Notes: generated from the sequence alone by a model not told the origin. A stretch of 64,000 bases of DNA from Mucilaginibacter_A sp964244955 (GCA_964244955.1 CAXTKQ010000004.1:11863-75862), one strand, 5' to 3'; positions 34,136 through 43,704 are shown, counted from the first letter of the stretch. Translations and numbers: made by a program.

Positions 34136-37100
34136 ATGATAAAACTTTTACAGCCTTTTTGCCAAAAGCAACGCGCCATTGGCAAATACCGGATGCTTAT
34201 TTTATTATTGCTTGTAGGCATAAATACGGCTGAAGCAAAATTAGAAACCGACCCAAATTTAAACACACGCATTACGCTAAAGCTTAAAAATGCAATGGGT
34301 TATTCGATAGCCCATAATAGCATTTTGATTGGTAAAAAACAGCTTTCCGAAGACGCGGCGCAGCAACAGGACCATACGGTGAGAGGGCAGGTAACCGACA
34401 GCAAAGGCGTACCGCTAACAGGGGTAAGCGTACTGATAAAAGGCACAAAAACCGGCGCAACCACCAATGAAAACGGGATGTACAGCCTCATTTTGCCTAA
34501 TGGAAACGCAACTTTGGTATTCACTTACATCGGTTTTGTTACCCGGGAAGTAGCGGTGAACAACCAAGCGGTCATCAATATAAAGATGTCAGAATCGTCC
34601 AACGCACTAAACGAAGTGGTTGTAACGGCATTAGGCATCAACCGGCAAAAGCGTTCTATCGGTTATGCCGTAACAGAACTGAAAGGCGAAGAATTTACAC
34701 AGGCGCGCGAAAACAACGTAGCCAACGCACTAAGCGGTAAAGTTGCCGGTGTAAATGCCATCGGTACATCAACCGGACCGGGCGGTTCCAGCCGTGTGGT
34801 TATTCGTGGCAACGGTTCGTTGACCGGCGAAAACCAGCCTTTGTATGTAGTCAACGGGATGCCGATTGACAACTCTACACCCGGAGGCCCGCCTACCATC
34901 AATGGCATTACCAACAACGTTGACCGGGGAGACGGCATCAGCGGCATTAACCCGGACGATATTGAAACGATGACGGTACTGAAAGGCGGCACGGCAGCAG
35001 CGCTTTACGGATCGAGGGCTGCAAATGGCGTTATCTTAATTACCACCAAAAAAGGCCGGGCGCAAAAAGGGGTCGGTATCGAATACAATTCAACAGCAAC
35101 CGTAGAAAATATTGCCGTTTTCCCAAATTATCAATATCAATACGGCCAAGGAGACAACGGGATTATGCCAACAAACCTAAGCTCGGCACAAACAACCGGA
35201 AGGCGTTCTTGGGGCGCAAAAATCAATGGTTCAACTGATTATGTTGCTGCCGATGGTTTGAGACATCCTTATACCCCCCAAAAAGACAACCTGAAAAATT
35301 TTTATCAAACAGGCTCCACCTTTACCAATACTTTGGCTTTTACCGGTGGGTCTGATGCGCTGACTTACCGTTTTTCTGCTTCTGATTTAAACAGTAAAGG
35401 CATATTGCCCGGCACAACTTACGACCGTAAAACAGGAAACCTGGCCTTGAACGGAAAATTAGGCAGTAAAATAAGCATTGAGGCTTTGGCACAATACAAC
35501 CTGGAAACCGCCCACAACCGCACTGGTGCCGGAGATGCCTTGGGTAACCCAAACTGGTTGCCTTACATGATTGCCAATACGGCCGATGTGCGCTGGCTGA
35601 AACCAGGTTACGATGCCAATGGCAATGAAATTGTTTGGAACGATGCATCAGTTGCATCAAACGGTTATTTCGTCATCAACAAATACAAAGAAGACGATAC
35701 CAAAAACAGGTTTATAGGCCAGGGAACTGTTGCGTATGAGCCGGTAAAAGACTTGGTGTTTAAAGGCACCATCAGCAGGGATTTTTACAATTACAATTAC
35801 GCCAATATATTGCCAACCGGTACTTTGTATGTTCCAAACGGATCATATACTGCTATAAAATCTGATGTTTCAGAAACAAACAGTTTGGCTACAGTTACTT
35901 ATAAAACAAAAGTGGCCAGCAATTTTAATGTATCTGGTTTAGGGGGTGTAAACAGCCGCAGTTTTATCAACGAACAATTAAATTTGAACGGCTCTACTTT
36001 TACCATCCCCTATTTTTACAGCTATACAAATCTGGCTACGGCATCTACAGTGCCTTATAATGCACATTTAAAAACCAATTCAATTTTTGGCTCGGCTGAT
36101 TTTGATTACAAAAGCTTGTTCTTTTTAACCGTTACCGGCCGTAAAGATTGGTTTTCAACTTTAAGCCCGGCCCACAACAGTATTTTTTATCCAAGTGTGG
36201 GCGGAAGTTTTATTTTATCTGATGCCGTAAAACTGCCTGCTGTTTTTAACCTGGTAAAATTGCGGGCAGATTATGCGCAAGTTGGCAGTTCTACCCCGGA
36301 TCCATATGTTGTCAATTTAACTTATAGCAACGTTCCAAGTTCTGGCCCTACCTTGCAAAATGTTACCAGCGGCCAAATCACCAATACAAATTTGCGGCCT
36401 TTAACTTCTACCACAAAAGAAGGCGGTATTGAATTGCAAATGCTTAAAAACCGTTTAAGCTTTGATGTAACCTATTACGACCGTAAAACCACAAACGATA
36501 TTGTTAATTCTACCATATCCTCCACTTCCGGTTATAACAGTGTTGTTTTAAACGTGGGCGAAGTTGACAACAAAGGGATAGAGTTGTTGATTAACGGTAC
36601 GCCAATAAAAAGCAACAATTTTAGCTGGAATGCCAGTTATAATTTCTCTTACAATAAAAACCGTGTCCTAAAATTAACGGATAATATTAACTCCATGCAA
36701 TTGGCCAACACCGTGAATAGCTGGGCTTACATCAATAACATTGTGGGTTATGCAGCAGACCAAATTGTTGGAACGCGCATACAAAAAGACGCAGGCGGAA
36801 ATGTGGTTTTTAATAAAACTACAGGCTTGCCGGTTGCAACAGGTTTACAAGTGTTAGGAAATGGTGTTGCACCATATACCATGGGTTTTACCAATAATTT
36901 CAGGTACAAACGCTTTACATTAAGCGTATTGCTGGATGGAAAATTTGGCAACAAAGTATTTTCTTTAATGGAAGTTTATGCAACCCGTTTAGGTTTGCTG
37001 AAAACAACTTTGCCCGGCCGCGATGGTGGTTTGCTTTTAAGCGGAGTAGACCAAACCGGTGCAGCATACAGTAGAACGGTCCCGGTTACAGGTTTGAGAA

Positions 37101-37390
37101 ATTATTATGACAATTATAAATCGTATTCAGAGTTGTTTTTGCACGATGGAAGCTTTGTGAAATTAAGGCAACTGATTTTTGCTTACAATATTCCGGTAGC
37201 TAATTTAAAGATGGTTAAACTCCAATCGGCAAGCATCTCCCTTGTTGCCCGGAACCTGGCCATACTTTATAAAAAGACAGACAATTTCGACCCGGAATTC
37301 AGTTTTACAAACAGCAATATTCAAGGCATTGAATCTATCGGTTTGCCGCACACCCGGTCTTTTGGTTTAAACCTTTCTGTTAAATTTTAA
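34136..37390 (+). CDS. SusC/RagA-family TonB-dependent outer-membrane receptor
   Basis: 1084 residues. A signal peptide (about residues 19-35) is followed by a stretch (ITLKLKNAMGYSIA...) with partial similarity to a secretin/STN domain, then a carboxypeptidase-regulatory-like domain (VRGQVTDSKGVPLTGVSVLIKGTKTGATTNENG), plug domain (GYAVTELKGEEFTQARENNVANALSGKVAGV..., RGNGSL, LYVVNGMPIDN), and a 22-strand barrel ending RSFGLNLSVKF. It imports an oligosaccharide or peptide with the SusD lipoprotein. The stop overlaps the SusD start (TAATG). No box lies inside this 3.2-kb gene. Confidence 0.93.
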   Translation: MIKLLQPFCQKQRAIGKYRMLILLLLVGINTAEAKLETDPNLNTRITLKLKNAMGYSIAHNSILIGKKQLSEDAAQQQDHTVRGQVTDSKGVPLTGVSVLIKGTKTGATTNENGMYSLILPNGNATLVFTYIGFVTREVAVNNQAVINIKMSESSNALNEVVVTALGINRQKRSIGYAVTELKGEEFTQARENNVANALSGKVAGVNAIGTSTGPGGSSRVVIRGNGSLTGENQPLYVVNGMPIDNSTPGGPPTINGITNNVDRGDGISGINPDDIETMTVLKGGTAAALYGSRAANGVILITTKKGRAQKGVGIEYNSTATVENIAVFPNYQYQYGQGDNGIMPTNLSSAQTTGRRSWGAKINGSTDYVAADGLRHPYTPQKDNLKNFYQTGSTFTNTLAFTGGSDALTYRFSASDLNSKGILPGTTYDRKTGNLALNGKLGSKISIEALAQYNLETAHNRTGAGDALGNPNWLPYMIANTADVRWLKPGYDANGNEIVWNDASVASNGYFVINKYKEDDTKNRFIGQGTVAYEPVKDLVFKGTISRDFYNYNYANILPTGTLYVPNGSYTAIKSDVSETNSLATVTYKTKVASNFNVSGLGGVNSRSFINEQLNLNGSTFTIPYFYSYTNLATASTVPYNAHLKTNSIFGSADFDYKSLFFLTVTGRKDWFSTLSPAHNSIFYPSVGGSFILSDAVKLPAVFNLVKLRADYAQVGSSTPDPYVVNLTYSNVPSSGPTLQNVTSGQITNTNLRPLTSTTKEGGIELQMLKNRLSFDVTYYDRKTTNDIVNSTISSTSGYNSVVLNVGEVDNKGIELLINGTPIKSNNFSWNASYNFSYNKNRVLKLTDNINSMQLANTVNSWAYINNIVGYAADQIVGTRIQKDAGGNVVFNKTTGLPVATGLQVLGNGVAPYTMGFTNNFRYKRFTLSVLLDGKFGNKVFSLMEVYATRLGLLKTTLPGRDGGLLLSGVDQTGAAYSRTVPVTGLRNYYDNYKSYSELFLHDGSFVKLRQLIFAYNIPVANLKMVKLQSASISLVARNLAILYKKTDNFDPEFSFTNSNIQGIESIGLPHTRSFGLNLSVKF

Positions 37391-38937
37391 TGAAAAAACT
37401 AATGAAGAACCCCATAAAAAATTACCTGCTAAAAACAGCATTGCTATCGGCCGCAGTGTTTATACAAGCTTGTACCAAAAACTTTGTAGAACTAAACACC
37501 AACCCCGATGCGGTTTCTACCAGCACGCCACAGTTTATTTTCACCAAAGCGCAGTACGATGGCACCGCAAATATGCTAAACCTGTTGTTGGGCACCATGC
37601 AATATACAACCAGCTACAATGATGTTGCCGGTTTCGGTTCAAAATATATTCAAAGCCAAAGCAATTCATCATCAGCAACTTTCAGCAGTGCTTATCCAAA
37701 CGAGATCAACGAAATTGGAGAAGTTATTAAAGGCGTAACCGGCGATCCGTCAAAAGTAAATATGCTCGCCCAGGCCAGGATATGGCGTGTTTACTGTTTC
37801 AGCAGGCTGACCGATCTTTACGGTGATATTCCTTATTCCCAAGCCGGGCAAGGTTATAACAGCGCAAATTATACGCCTGCTTATGATCCCCAAAAAGATA
37901 TTTATGCCAATATGTTGGCTGAACTTGATGCTGCCGCTACCAGTATGGACCCTGCCAAAACCGCTACTTTTGGTTCTTCGGATCTAATTTATGGCGGCAA
38001 TATTGCCCAGTGGAAAAAGTTCGCTTATTCTTTAATGCTTCGTTTAGGCATGCGGATGACTAAGGTTGACCCTGCTTCGGCACAAACCTGGGTTGCCAAA
38101 GCTATCGCCGGCGGTGTGATTACTGCGGATGCCGACATTGCAAAAGTTGCTTACGTAGGTTCTGGCCAGGACATCAACAAAAACCCATTGGCCTTAACCC
38201 TGCTTAATACTGATTACATCAAAGCCAACGGAAGCAGCAATACCGAAGGCGGCAAGTACCAGGATGTGTTTATTAATTATTTAAAGGCAAATAAAGACCC
38301 GCGCCTGACGGTTATTTCGGTGGTTTATACTACCGGGACTGCGGATACAACTTCGGCCAATCAAAAAGGGATGTCGGCAACACTTAGTGCAAAACCTGCC
38401 GATTTTGTAACTTATTCTGAACCACGCCAAAACACCGTGCTTCTTTTATCTGCCCCAAGATTGGTTTTTACGGCAGCCGAATCTTACTTTCTGTTATCGG
38501 AAGCTGCTTTGCGTGGCTGGTATTCCGGTGCAACGGCCAGTTTCTTATATCAAAACGGGATCAGTTCGGCGATGCGGCAATGGGCAGTAATTGCAGGGGC
38601 GCCCGGAACGATCACCACCAACCAGATCAACACTTACATCAGCTATCATCAACTCAATACTGCCGGAACTTTTGCCCAGCAAATGCAGCAGATTTATACC
38701 GAATTTTGGGTAAGTTTATTTCCGGATGCGCAGGAAGTTTTTGCAAGTTACCGCCGTACAGGCTATCCGGCCTTAACGCCAAACAACTATGCCGGCAATG
38801 CTACCGGTGGTTTAATTTTCAGGCGGATGCTATACCCTGTTTCGGAACAAAACTTAAATGCTGCGGCTTACAAGGCTGCCATAGCACGCCAGGGCGCAGA
38901 TGATTTTTTGACCAGGGTTTGGTGGGATAAACCGTAA
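37390..38937 (+). CDS. SusD/RagB-type surface lipoprotein
   Basis: 515 residues. Lipoprotein signal with Cys28 (SAAVFIQAC), then FVELNTNPDAVSTSTPQFIFTKAQYDG, the start of the SusD-like (PF12771-type) family, and central TPR-like helices (AYDPQKDIYANMLAELDAAATSMDP). It binds the ligand above the SusC barrel. Translationally coupled to SusC. A class 2 box lies in the signal-peptide codons (37430) and a class 1 box at 38437. No glycosidase follows, so the substrate is unknown. Confidence 0.92.
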   Translation: MKKLMKNPIKNYLLKTALLSAAVFIQACTKNFVELNTNPDAVSTSTPQFIFTKAQYDGTANMLNLLLGTMQYTTSYNDVAGFGSKYIQSQSNSSSATFSSAYPNEINEIGEVIKGVTGDPSKVNMLAQARIWRVYCFSRLTDLYGDIPYSQAGQGYNSANYTPAYDPQKDIYANMLAELDAAATSMDPAKTATFGSSDLIYGGNIAQWKKFAYSLMLRLGMRMTKVDPASAQTWVAKAIAGGVITADADIAKVAYVGSGQDINKNPLALTLLNTDYIKANGSSNTEGGKYQDVFINYLKANKDPRLTVISVVYTTGTADTTSANQKGMSATLSAKPADFVTYSEPRQNTVLLLSAPRLVFTAAESYFLLSEAALRGWYSGATASFLYQNGISSAMRQWAVIAGAPGTITTNQINTYISYHQLNTAGTFAQQMQQIYTEFWVSLFPDAQEVFASYRRTGYPALTPNNYAGNATGGLIFRRMLYPVSEQNLNAAAYKAAIARQGADDFLTRVWWDKP

Positions 38938-39009
38938 CGCTGCTTAAACCATGTTTTCGGTTGGTCTAATTTTGACGTTTTACCTTTTTAAAGCAGGAGA
39001 ATAAATAAT

Positions 39010-39044
39010 AAAGTCCGGCACTCAATTCTTGAGTGCCGGGCTTT
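39010..39044. terminator. Strong bidirectional hairpin between SusD and the DUF892 gene
   Basis: A 16-base-pair stem (one G-T) with a 3-base loop, 39010-39025 and 39029-39044, rich in GCCGGG and flanked by A/T runs. Genes on both sides converge on it. Confidence 0.85.
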
Positions 39045-39067
39045 AACGATAATTACGTTGCTGATTT

Positions 39068-39544
39068 TTATGCCCCTAAAATGCTTTTTGCAATTTGAGT
39101 ATACTTTTCATCAGCTTGCTTGGCCTCATCCAAACATGCCTGCATTTCCTGCTGTGCCTGGGCAAGGCCGGCTGCGGCAGCATAGCTTGCCTGCGTGCCA
39201 AACGCTGCTATCCAATAATGCAATGACATTTGGCCGCTGGCGATGATGCCCAAATCACGGGTATTGTCATCCGCTGCCTGCTGCCTGATTTTTTTGCTCA
39301 CCTGATAATGCGCTTTCAATATTTCGTTGTCCTGGTCTGCATTGCCGCCTGCTTCCTCAAGGCCCCGGTCTATGCGTTGGGCCCAAACTTTTGATTGTTC
39401 GTTGCCTTGCTGAAGTGCGTTTTTCAGCTCCTCGTTTTTTACATCGTTTTGTATTTCGCCTGTAGCTTCTTCCGCTACTTTACTGCCTGCTTTCATTGCC
39501 GCAAAGCCTTGTTTAATCAGCTCTTTCAAATTCTGCTTTTCCAT
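39068..39544 (-). CDS. DUF892/YciE-like ferritin-like protein
   Basis: 158 residues from ATG 39544. Long helices with Glu/His/Gln-rich positions (LKELIKQGFAAMKAGSKVAEEA, GNEQSKVWAQRIDRGLEEAGG, MSLHYWIAAFGTQASYAAAAG, DEAKQADEKYTQIAKSILG) match the DUF892 (YciE/YciF) family of stress-induced ferritin-like proteins. Its function is uncertain. It may be induced in stationary or osmotic stress in relatives. No partner gene adjoins. Confidence 0.85.
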   Translation of the reverse strand: MEKQNLKELIKQGFAAMKAGSKVAEEATGEIQNDVKNEELKNALQQGNEQSKVWAQRIDRGLEEAGGNADQDNEILKAHYQVSKKIRQQAADDNTRDLGIIASGQMSLHYWIAAFGTQASYAAAAGLAQAQQEMQACLDEAKQADEKYTQIAKSILGA

Positions 39545-39994
39545 GTTCAAATTTTTTTGATGTCTTAATTTGGTTTATTGTTAATACTTTACTTTGTTTG
39601 GTATAAACTGTAACTATTCAACATCCTACTTTTAGTTAAGTTTTATATCTTATGAATTAAAAATATCCATTTTATGGTTTGTTTAAATTGCGATCGCAAA
39701 AACCAACAATGCTTCTTTTATGCCTATAAATTCTGTCTTCAATAGAAAAAACACATTAGGCCAATGATTTTTATGTGGTAAAAGAAGCATCGGAAATAGG
39801 TGAGCAAATTTTAAACAAGCCCTAAATTAAGCAATCAAACTTGCTGAAGTTTCAATCGGCTGATGCGATCATATCTTTTAACCGGACGACTAATTATATT
39901 ATATCTGATTTCCCTTTCGTATCTTGCATAAACAAGGCTGGAACGGTGTGAACAAATCGAAGAACCTCCTTTTCTGGTAAGAATATATATTTCT
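39545..39994. other. AT-rich intergenic region before the GAF-LuxR gene
   Basis: 450 bases without a gene. It holds an inverted pair of class 1 boxes (39709-39720 and 39779-39790) and a CGATCGC-containing segment; I see no clear promoter apart from a weak TATCTTGC at about 39939. Confidence 0.6.
39709..39790. repeat. Inverted pair of dispersed boxes
   Basis: ATGCTTCTTTTA at 39709 and its reverse complement at 39779, tails TGCCTATAAATTCTG and CCACATAAAAATCATTGG facing inward. Confidence 0.85.
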
Positions 39995-40768
39995 ATGAAA
40001 AATGGCGGAGAAAATGAAAATGCGCTATTGCTAAGTTTGAAAATACTTAACGATATTGGTGCATTGATACTTTCTGAATATACGGTCGAGCAAATTGTTG
40101 AAACGGTGTATGAACACGTCAATAAGTTGATGGACGCCTACTCTTTTGCCATCGGCATTTACAACCCAAACTCAGAGCGTATTGAATACGTTGGCGCACG
40201 GGAAAATGACCGGAAACTGCCGGCTTTTTCAATTTACGCCTATAGCCCGGAAAGGTTCTCAAGCTGGGTTTTTTCTCGTAAAACAACTTTGCTGATCAAC
40301 GATTACGACAACGAGTATCATTTGTACCTGCCTCACGCTATTACGCCCATGCAAGGGATAAACCCTGCATCCCTGATGTATGTCCCGCTTATAATTAACC
40401 GGCAAATTATAGGATTGCTTTCTGTAAGAACAGCAAAAAAGAATGCTTATGGGCCACAATCCATGGAGATATTGAAAACGCTATCCGTATTTATTGCCAG
40501 AGCTTTAGAAAATGCGCGCCTGATAAAAAGTGAAAATAAAGTTATACGAAAGCTTCCCGCCTATTACCATCAGAACCCACTTTCGGCAAGAGAGTTGGAA
40601 GTGCTGCATTTATTATCCGAAGGGTTTACCAACCGTGCAATAGGCAATGAACTATTTATCTCACCCAGCACGGTAAAAACACATACACTAAATATTTATT
40701 CAAAGCTTGAGGCCGATAACCGCACCAACGCTATTGTCAAGGCAAGGGCATACGGATTGATTGATTAA
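39995..40768 (+). CDS. GAF-domain LuxR-type transcriptional regulator
   Basis: 257 residues. GAF-like sensory domain (EQIVETVYEHVNKLMDAYSFAIGIYNP...LMYVPLIINRQIIGLLSVRT) is followed by a short linker and a C-terminal LuxR helix-turn-helix (LSARELEVLHLLSEGFTNRAIGNELFISPSTVKTHTLNIYSKL). No receiver domain, so it probably binds a small ligand. It directly precedes a cupin and a YceI gene; the palindrome and promoter at 40770-40817 between them suggest that it regulates them. Confidence 0.9.
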   Translation: MKNGGENENALLLSLKILNDIGALILSEYTVEQIVETVYEHVNKLMDAYSFAIGIYNPNSERIEYVGARENDRKLPAFSIYAYSPERFSSWVFSRKTTLLINDYDNEYHLYLPHAITPMQGINPASLMYVPLIINRQIIGLLSVRTAKKNAYGPQSMEILKTLSVFIARALENARLIKSENKVIRKLPAYYHQNPLSARELEVLHLLSEGFTNRAIGNELFISPSTVKTHTLNIYSKLEADNRTNAIVKARAYGLID

Positions 40769-40769
40769 A

Positions 40770-40817
40770 AATCCACCAAATGGTGGATTGATAGGAAGGT
40801 TTGCTTGCATAATTTTG
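40770..40817 (+). promoter_or_regulatory. Palindrome overlapping a consensus promoter before the cupin gene
   Basis: AATCCACC (40770-40777) and GGTGGATT (40782-40789) form a palindrome. TTG (40788-40790) is 19 bases before TAATTTTG (40810-40817), a perfect Bacteroidota promoter. The right half-site overlaps the -33 element, the classical layout of an operator where a bound protein affects RNA polymerase. Confidence 0.75.
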
Positions 40818-40840
40818 ATTCATCATCAAGAATCAATATT

Positions 40841-41341
40841 ATGAATGCTTTAATCAATGCTTCCGCCGTACGTCTTTCGGGCGAACAAATTCTCGAACGT
40901 TCCTACTGGTTCGGGCCAAACCTAGTTACCTTGCTGGCTACATCAACTGAAACAAACGGTGCCTACTCGCTCGTTAGGTGCCATACAAAAAAAGGCTTTG
41001 AGCCTCCGCTTCATGTTCATAGTATAGAAGATGAAAACTCCTTCATATTAGAAGGCGAAGTATGCTATGAAGCAGGCAATCGGACAATACACGCAAAGCA
41101 AGGCGATTACATACACCTCCCGAAACACGTACCTCATACCTTCAAAGTGCTTAGTGATGCAGCAACATTGCTCTTGTTGATAACCCCAGGCGGCTTTGAG
41201 GAAATGTTTGTGCAATGCAGCAGGCCAGCTTTGTCCCTTGATCTTCCACCCGTTCAGGAAGGGCCACAAATGGCTGCTTTTTTACAAACTATGCTTAGCG
41301 TAAACACACAGTTTGGCGTAACAATGCTGCCAAATTTGTAG
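40841..41341 (+). CDS. Cupin-domain protein
   Basis: 166 residues from ATG 40841 (MNALINASAVRL); the longer frame is out of place relative to the promoter. LHVHSIEDENSFILEGEVCYEAGNRTIHAKQGDYIHLPKHVPHTFKV is a cupin with H-x-H and a Glu at the metal site and a second His in HVPHTF. It could be a dioxygenase-like, quercetinase-like or mere ligand-binding protein. Co-transcribed with yceI-like gene 43 bases downstream, behind the promoter at 40788. Confidence 0.85.
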   Translation: MNALINASAVRLSGEQILERSYWFGPNLVTLLATSTETNGAYSLVRCHTKKGFEPPLHVHSIEDENSFILEGEVCYEAGNRTIHAKQGDYIHLPKHVPHTFKVLSDAATLLLLITPGGFEEMFVQCSRPALSLDLPPVQEGPQMAAFLQTMLSVNTQFGVTMLPNL

Positions 41342-41384
41342 GCACTTAATTTAATATCCGTATCTAATTTACCCATCACCTATT

Positions 41385-41990
41385 ATGAAAAAACTATTGA
41401 CTATCATCGCCATAGCTATGGCCCTTACTTCCTGTAAGAAAAATGAGGTTCAGGAAAGCAGTTATGAGGTTAATGCGACAACCTCGAAGATCGAATGGAA
41501 AGGTTCAGCGACTGATCATTCTCACATCGGTGCATTTAGTTTAAAAGGAACAGTAACCGCTAAAGGCCAAACAATTAAAAGTGGAAGTTTTAGTATACCT
41601 ATAGCCTCTATTATGGATTATGATTTACCTGACCCTGCCAAAACACAATTGCTGAACGACCTTAAAAGCGGTAATTTTTTTAATGTTGCTATGTATCCCG
41701 AATCCGGCTTTAATCTTACTGCCATAAAGCCATATTCCGGAAACGACACGAGTGCTGTATCTGGTGCCAATTACCTGCTAACGGGAGATTTTACCATGAT
41801 TGGGCAAACACACCAGGTATCGTTTCCGGCAAAAATAGCCTTTGAGAACGATAGCCTGAAAACTGAAGCCAAATTCAATCTTGACCGTACCAAATGGGGG
41901 ATGAATATTTACAATGACCCTTCAAAGCCGCTTTATATTTATCCTAATATCAATATAAGCCTTCATGTTCGGGCAGCGAAAGAAAAGTAA
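41385..41990 (+). CDS. YceI-like lipoprotein
   Basis: 201 residues. Lipobox MALTSC gives a lipoprotein; the mature domain (YEVNATTSKIEWKGSATDHSHIGAFSLKGTVTAKGQTIKSGSFSIPI) matches the YceI family of polyisoprenoid-binding beta-barrel proteins, thought to bind isoprenoid-like lipids in the periplasm. Linked to the cupin gene and GAF-LuxR regulator. A terminator follows at 42177. Confidence 0.9.
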   Translation: MKKLLTIIAIAMALTSCKKNEVQESSYEVNATTSKIEWKGSATDHSHIGAFSLKGTVTAKGQTIKSGSFSIPIASIMDYDLPDPAKTQLLNDLKSGNFFNVAMYPESGFNLTAIKPYSGNDTSAVSGANYLLTGDFTMIGQTHQVSFPAKIAFENDSLKTEAKFNLDRTKWGMNIYNDPSKPLYIYPNINISLHVRAAKEK

Positions 41991-42045
41991 CCGCATGATC
42001 TTTAATAAAGATAACCATCTGATAAAAACAGTTAAACCTTTTTGG

Positions 42046-42130
42046 ATGCTTCTTTTACCACCTAAAAAACAGTAAAGTTTTTATGCGAGGATAAGTTTTG
42101 CCATAGAAATTACAGGCATAAAAGAAGTAC
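42046..42130. repeat. Inverted pair of dispersed boxes after the YceI gene
   Basis: ATGCTTCTTTTA at 42046 with tail CCACCTAAAAAACAG, and the reverse complement of GTACTTCTTTTA at 42119, tail TGCCTGTAATTTC facing inward. Confidence 0.8.
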
Positions 42131-42176
42131 AATAGATTATCCGAGTCCAAATTAGCAGCAAAAAAACCGCTAATAA

Positions 42177-42208
42177 AAAAACGGGGCAAGTTAACTTGCC
42201 CCGTTTTT
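42177..42208. terminator. Strong bidirectional terminator
   Basis: 14-base arms (AAAAACGGGGCAAG and its exact complement) around TTAA. It separates the convergent YceI (stop 41990) and SDR (stop 42266) genes. Confidence 0.92.
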
Positions 42209-42265
42209 CAAAATCGTGTATTAAAAACCTCTTTTTACTTTTCAAAAAAAGTGATTGCAGGTATT

Positions 42266-43273
42266 TTATGGCTGCCCTTTTCCGCCACCGGCACCATAAA
42301 TGTTACCGGTTGTAAAACTTGCACTGTTATCAGCCAATTGAACGTAAATGGAAGCTAATTCTGCCGGTTGGCCTGGCCTGCCAAGCGGATAATCGCCTCC
42401 GAAGTTTTTCAGTTTTTCCTGAGTTGCGCCACCGCTTACTTGCAAAGGTGTCCAGATTGGTCCTGGTGCCACGCCGCATACGCGGATGCCTTTTGGCCCC
42501 AGTTGTTTGGCCAATGATTTTACGTAGTTCATGGTTGCAGCTTTGGTTTGTGCATAATCGTACAAGTCTGGCGATGGGTCATAAGCTTGCTCAGAAGTTG
42601 TTCCGATAATAACCGATCCCGGCTGCAAATGTGGTAAAGCCGCTTTGATGATCCAAAATGGCGCATAAATATTGGTTTTCATTGTCCAGTCAAACTGCTC
42701 GGTCGAAATATCTAAAATAGAAGCATGTGCCTGCTGGCGGCCTGCGTTGCTCACCACAATATCCAACCCGCCCAAACCACGAACGGCTTCATCTACCAAT
42801 CGCTTGCAGAATGCCTCGTCGCGCAAATCGCCGGGAATGGCAACGGCTTTGCGGCCTGCTGCCTTGATCAAAGCAACCACTTCGCGTGCATCCGGTTCTT
42901 CAGAAGGAAAGTAATTAATGGCAACATCGGCACCTTCGCGGGCATAAGCAATGGCTGCTGCACGCCCCATGCCCGAATCGCCGCCGGTAATCAATGCTTT
43001 GCGGCCTGCCAACCGGCCAGAACCTTTATAACTGGTTTCGCCATGGTCTGGTTTCGGGTCCATTTGCGAGGCCAAACCCGGCCAAGGCTGAGACTGGCCT
43101 TTAAAAGGAGGTTTTGGATATTTGGAAGTTGGGTCTTGCAAATTTATCGGAGCATAAGTTGCGTTTGCCTGCGGTTCTGTTGCGCCAAAAACCGGCCCAA
43201 CGGCTACGGCTGCCAAACCAGCACCCAAGCCGCCGATTACTTTTCTCCGGCTGATCTTATTTTCTTCGTTCAT
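42266..43273 (-). CDS. Tat-exported short-chain dehydrogenase/reductase
   Basis: 335 residues. Tat motif ISRRKVIGG (about residues 7-15) and a hydrophobic stretch lead to a proline-rich linker, then a classical SDR: LITGGDSGMGRAAAIAYAREGA, DIVVSNAG, and the YAQTKAATMNYVKSLAKQLG active-site Tyr/Lys. It resembles YghA/DHRS-type SDRs. NAD(P) binding in the periplasm is unusual unless the cofactor is loaded before Tat export. No partner nearby. Confidence 0.9.
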   Translation of the reverse strand: MNEENKISRRKVIGGLGAGLAAVAVGPVFGATEPQANATYAPINLQDPTSKYPKPPFKGQSQPWPGLASQMDPKPDHGETSYKGSGRLAGRKALITGGDSGMGRAAAIAYAREGADVAINYFPSEEPDAREVVALIKAAGRKAVAIPGDLRDEAFCKRLVDEAVRGLGGLDIVVSNAGRQQAHASILDISTEQFDWTMKTNIYAPFWIIKAALPHLQPGSVIIGTTSEQAYDPSPDLYDYAQTKAATMNYVKSLAKQLGPKGIRVCGVAPGPIWTPLQVSGGATQEKLKNFGGDYPLGRPGQPAELASIYVQLADNSASFTTGNIYGAGGGKGQP

Positions 43274-43419
43274 CGTATTTATATTTTACTAATTAATGTT
43301 CAAAAGGATAACCTGCTCTGGTGCCTTTAGGTTTTAACTGCTTATGTAAAAATGTTATAGGCAAACACGATGCCTTTGTTTAGCAATTAAGAAATAGCCG
43401 GACACCAAAAAATAGGTGA

Positions 43420-43431
43420 TAAAAGAAGCAT
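43420..43431 (-). repeat. Dispersed box ATGCTTCTTTTA
   Basis: Reverse-oriented class 1 box with tail TCACCTATTTTTTGG, in the intergenic region upstream of the Tat-SDR. Confidence 0.85.
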
Positions 43432-43521
43432 TGCCGGTTCTGGAAAACTGCTGAAACAAGCATTTGCAATTATAAAAACTAAAACTATGTTTGTAGATCA
43501 ATATTAGCCTAATAAAAAACG

Positions 43522-43704
43522 ATGAACAATTTTTTCAGAACCATAATTGCAGCCTGGGGCGCCAAAAAACTGGGCGGCGGCTGTTTCTCTACCATTATTA
43601 TTTTTATTGTGATTTATACTTTGTTGGGAAAATGCAATAACCAGCCGCAAACAGCACATGCAAAAGCATTGCCTGCAAAAGTGCAAATGGCCAAAAAGTT
43701 TTAG
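43522..43704 (+). CDS. Small membrane protein
   Basis: 60 residues with ATG 43522. A Gly/Cys-rich start (WGAKKLGGGCF) is followed by one transmembrane segment (STIIIFIVIYTLLG) and a basic hydrophilic tail. No family recognised. Similar small proteins of this shape (NNFFRTIIAAWGAKKLGGGC) appear to be conserved in Bacteroidota, judging by composition; role unknown. Confidence 0.6.
   Translation: MNNFFRTIIAAWGAKKLGGGCFSTIIIFIVIYTLLGKCNNQPQTAHAKALPAKVQMAKKF

Noticed and set aside
40813..40840. Longer start of the cupin gene at 40805
   Set aside because: This start would lie upstream of the TAATTTTG promoter element; ATG 40841 is downstream of it.
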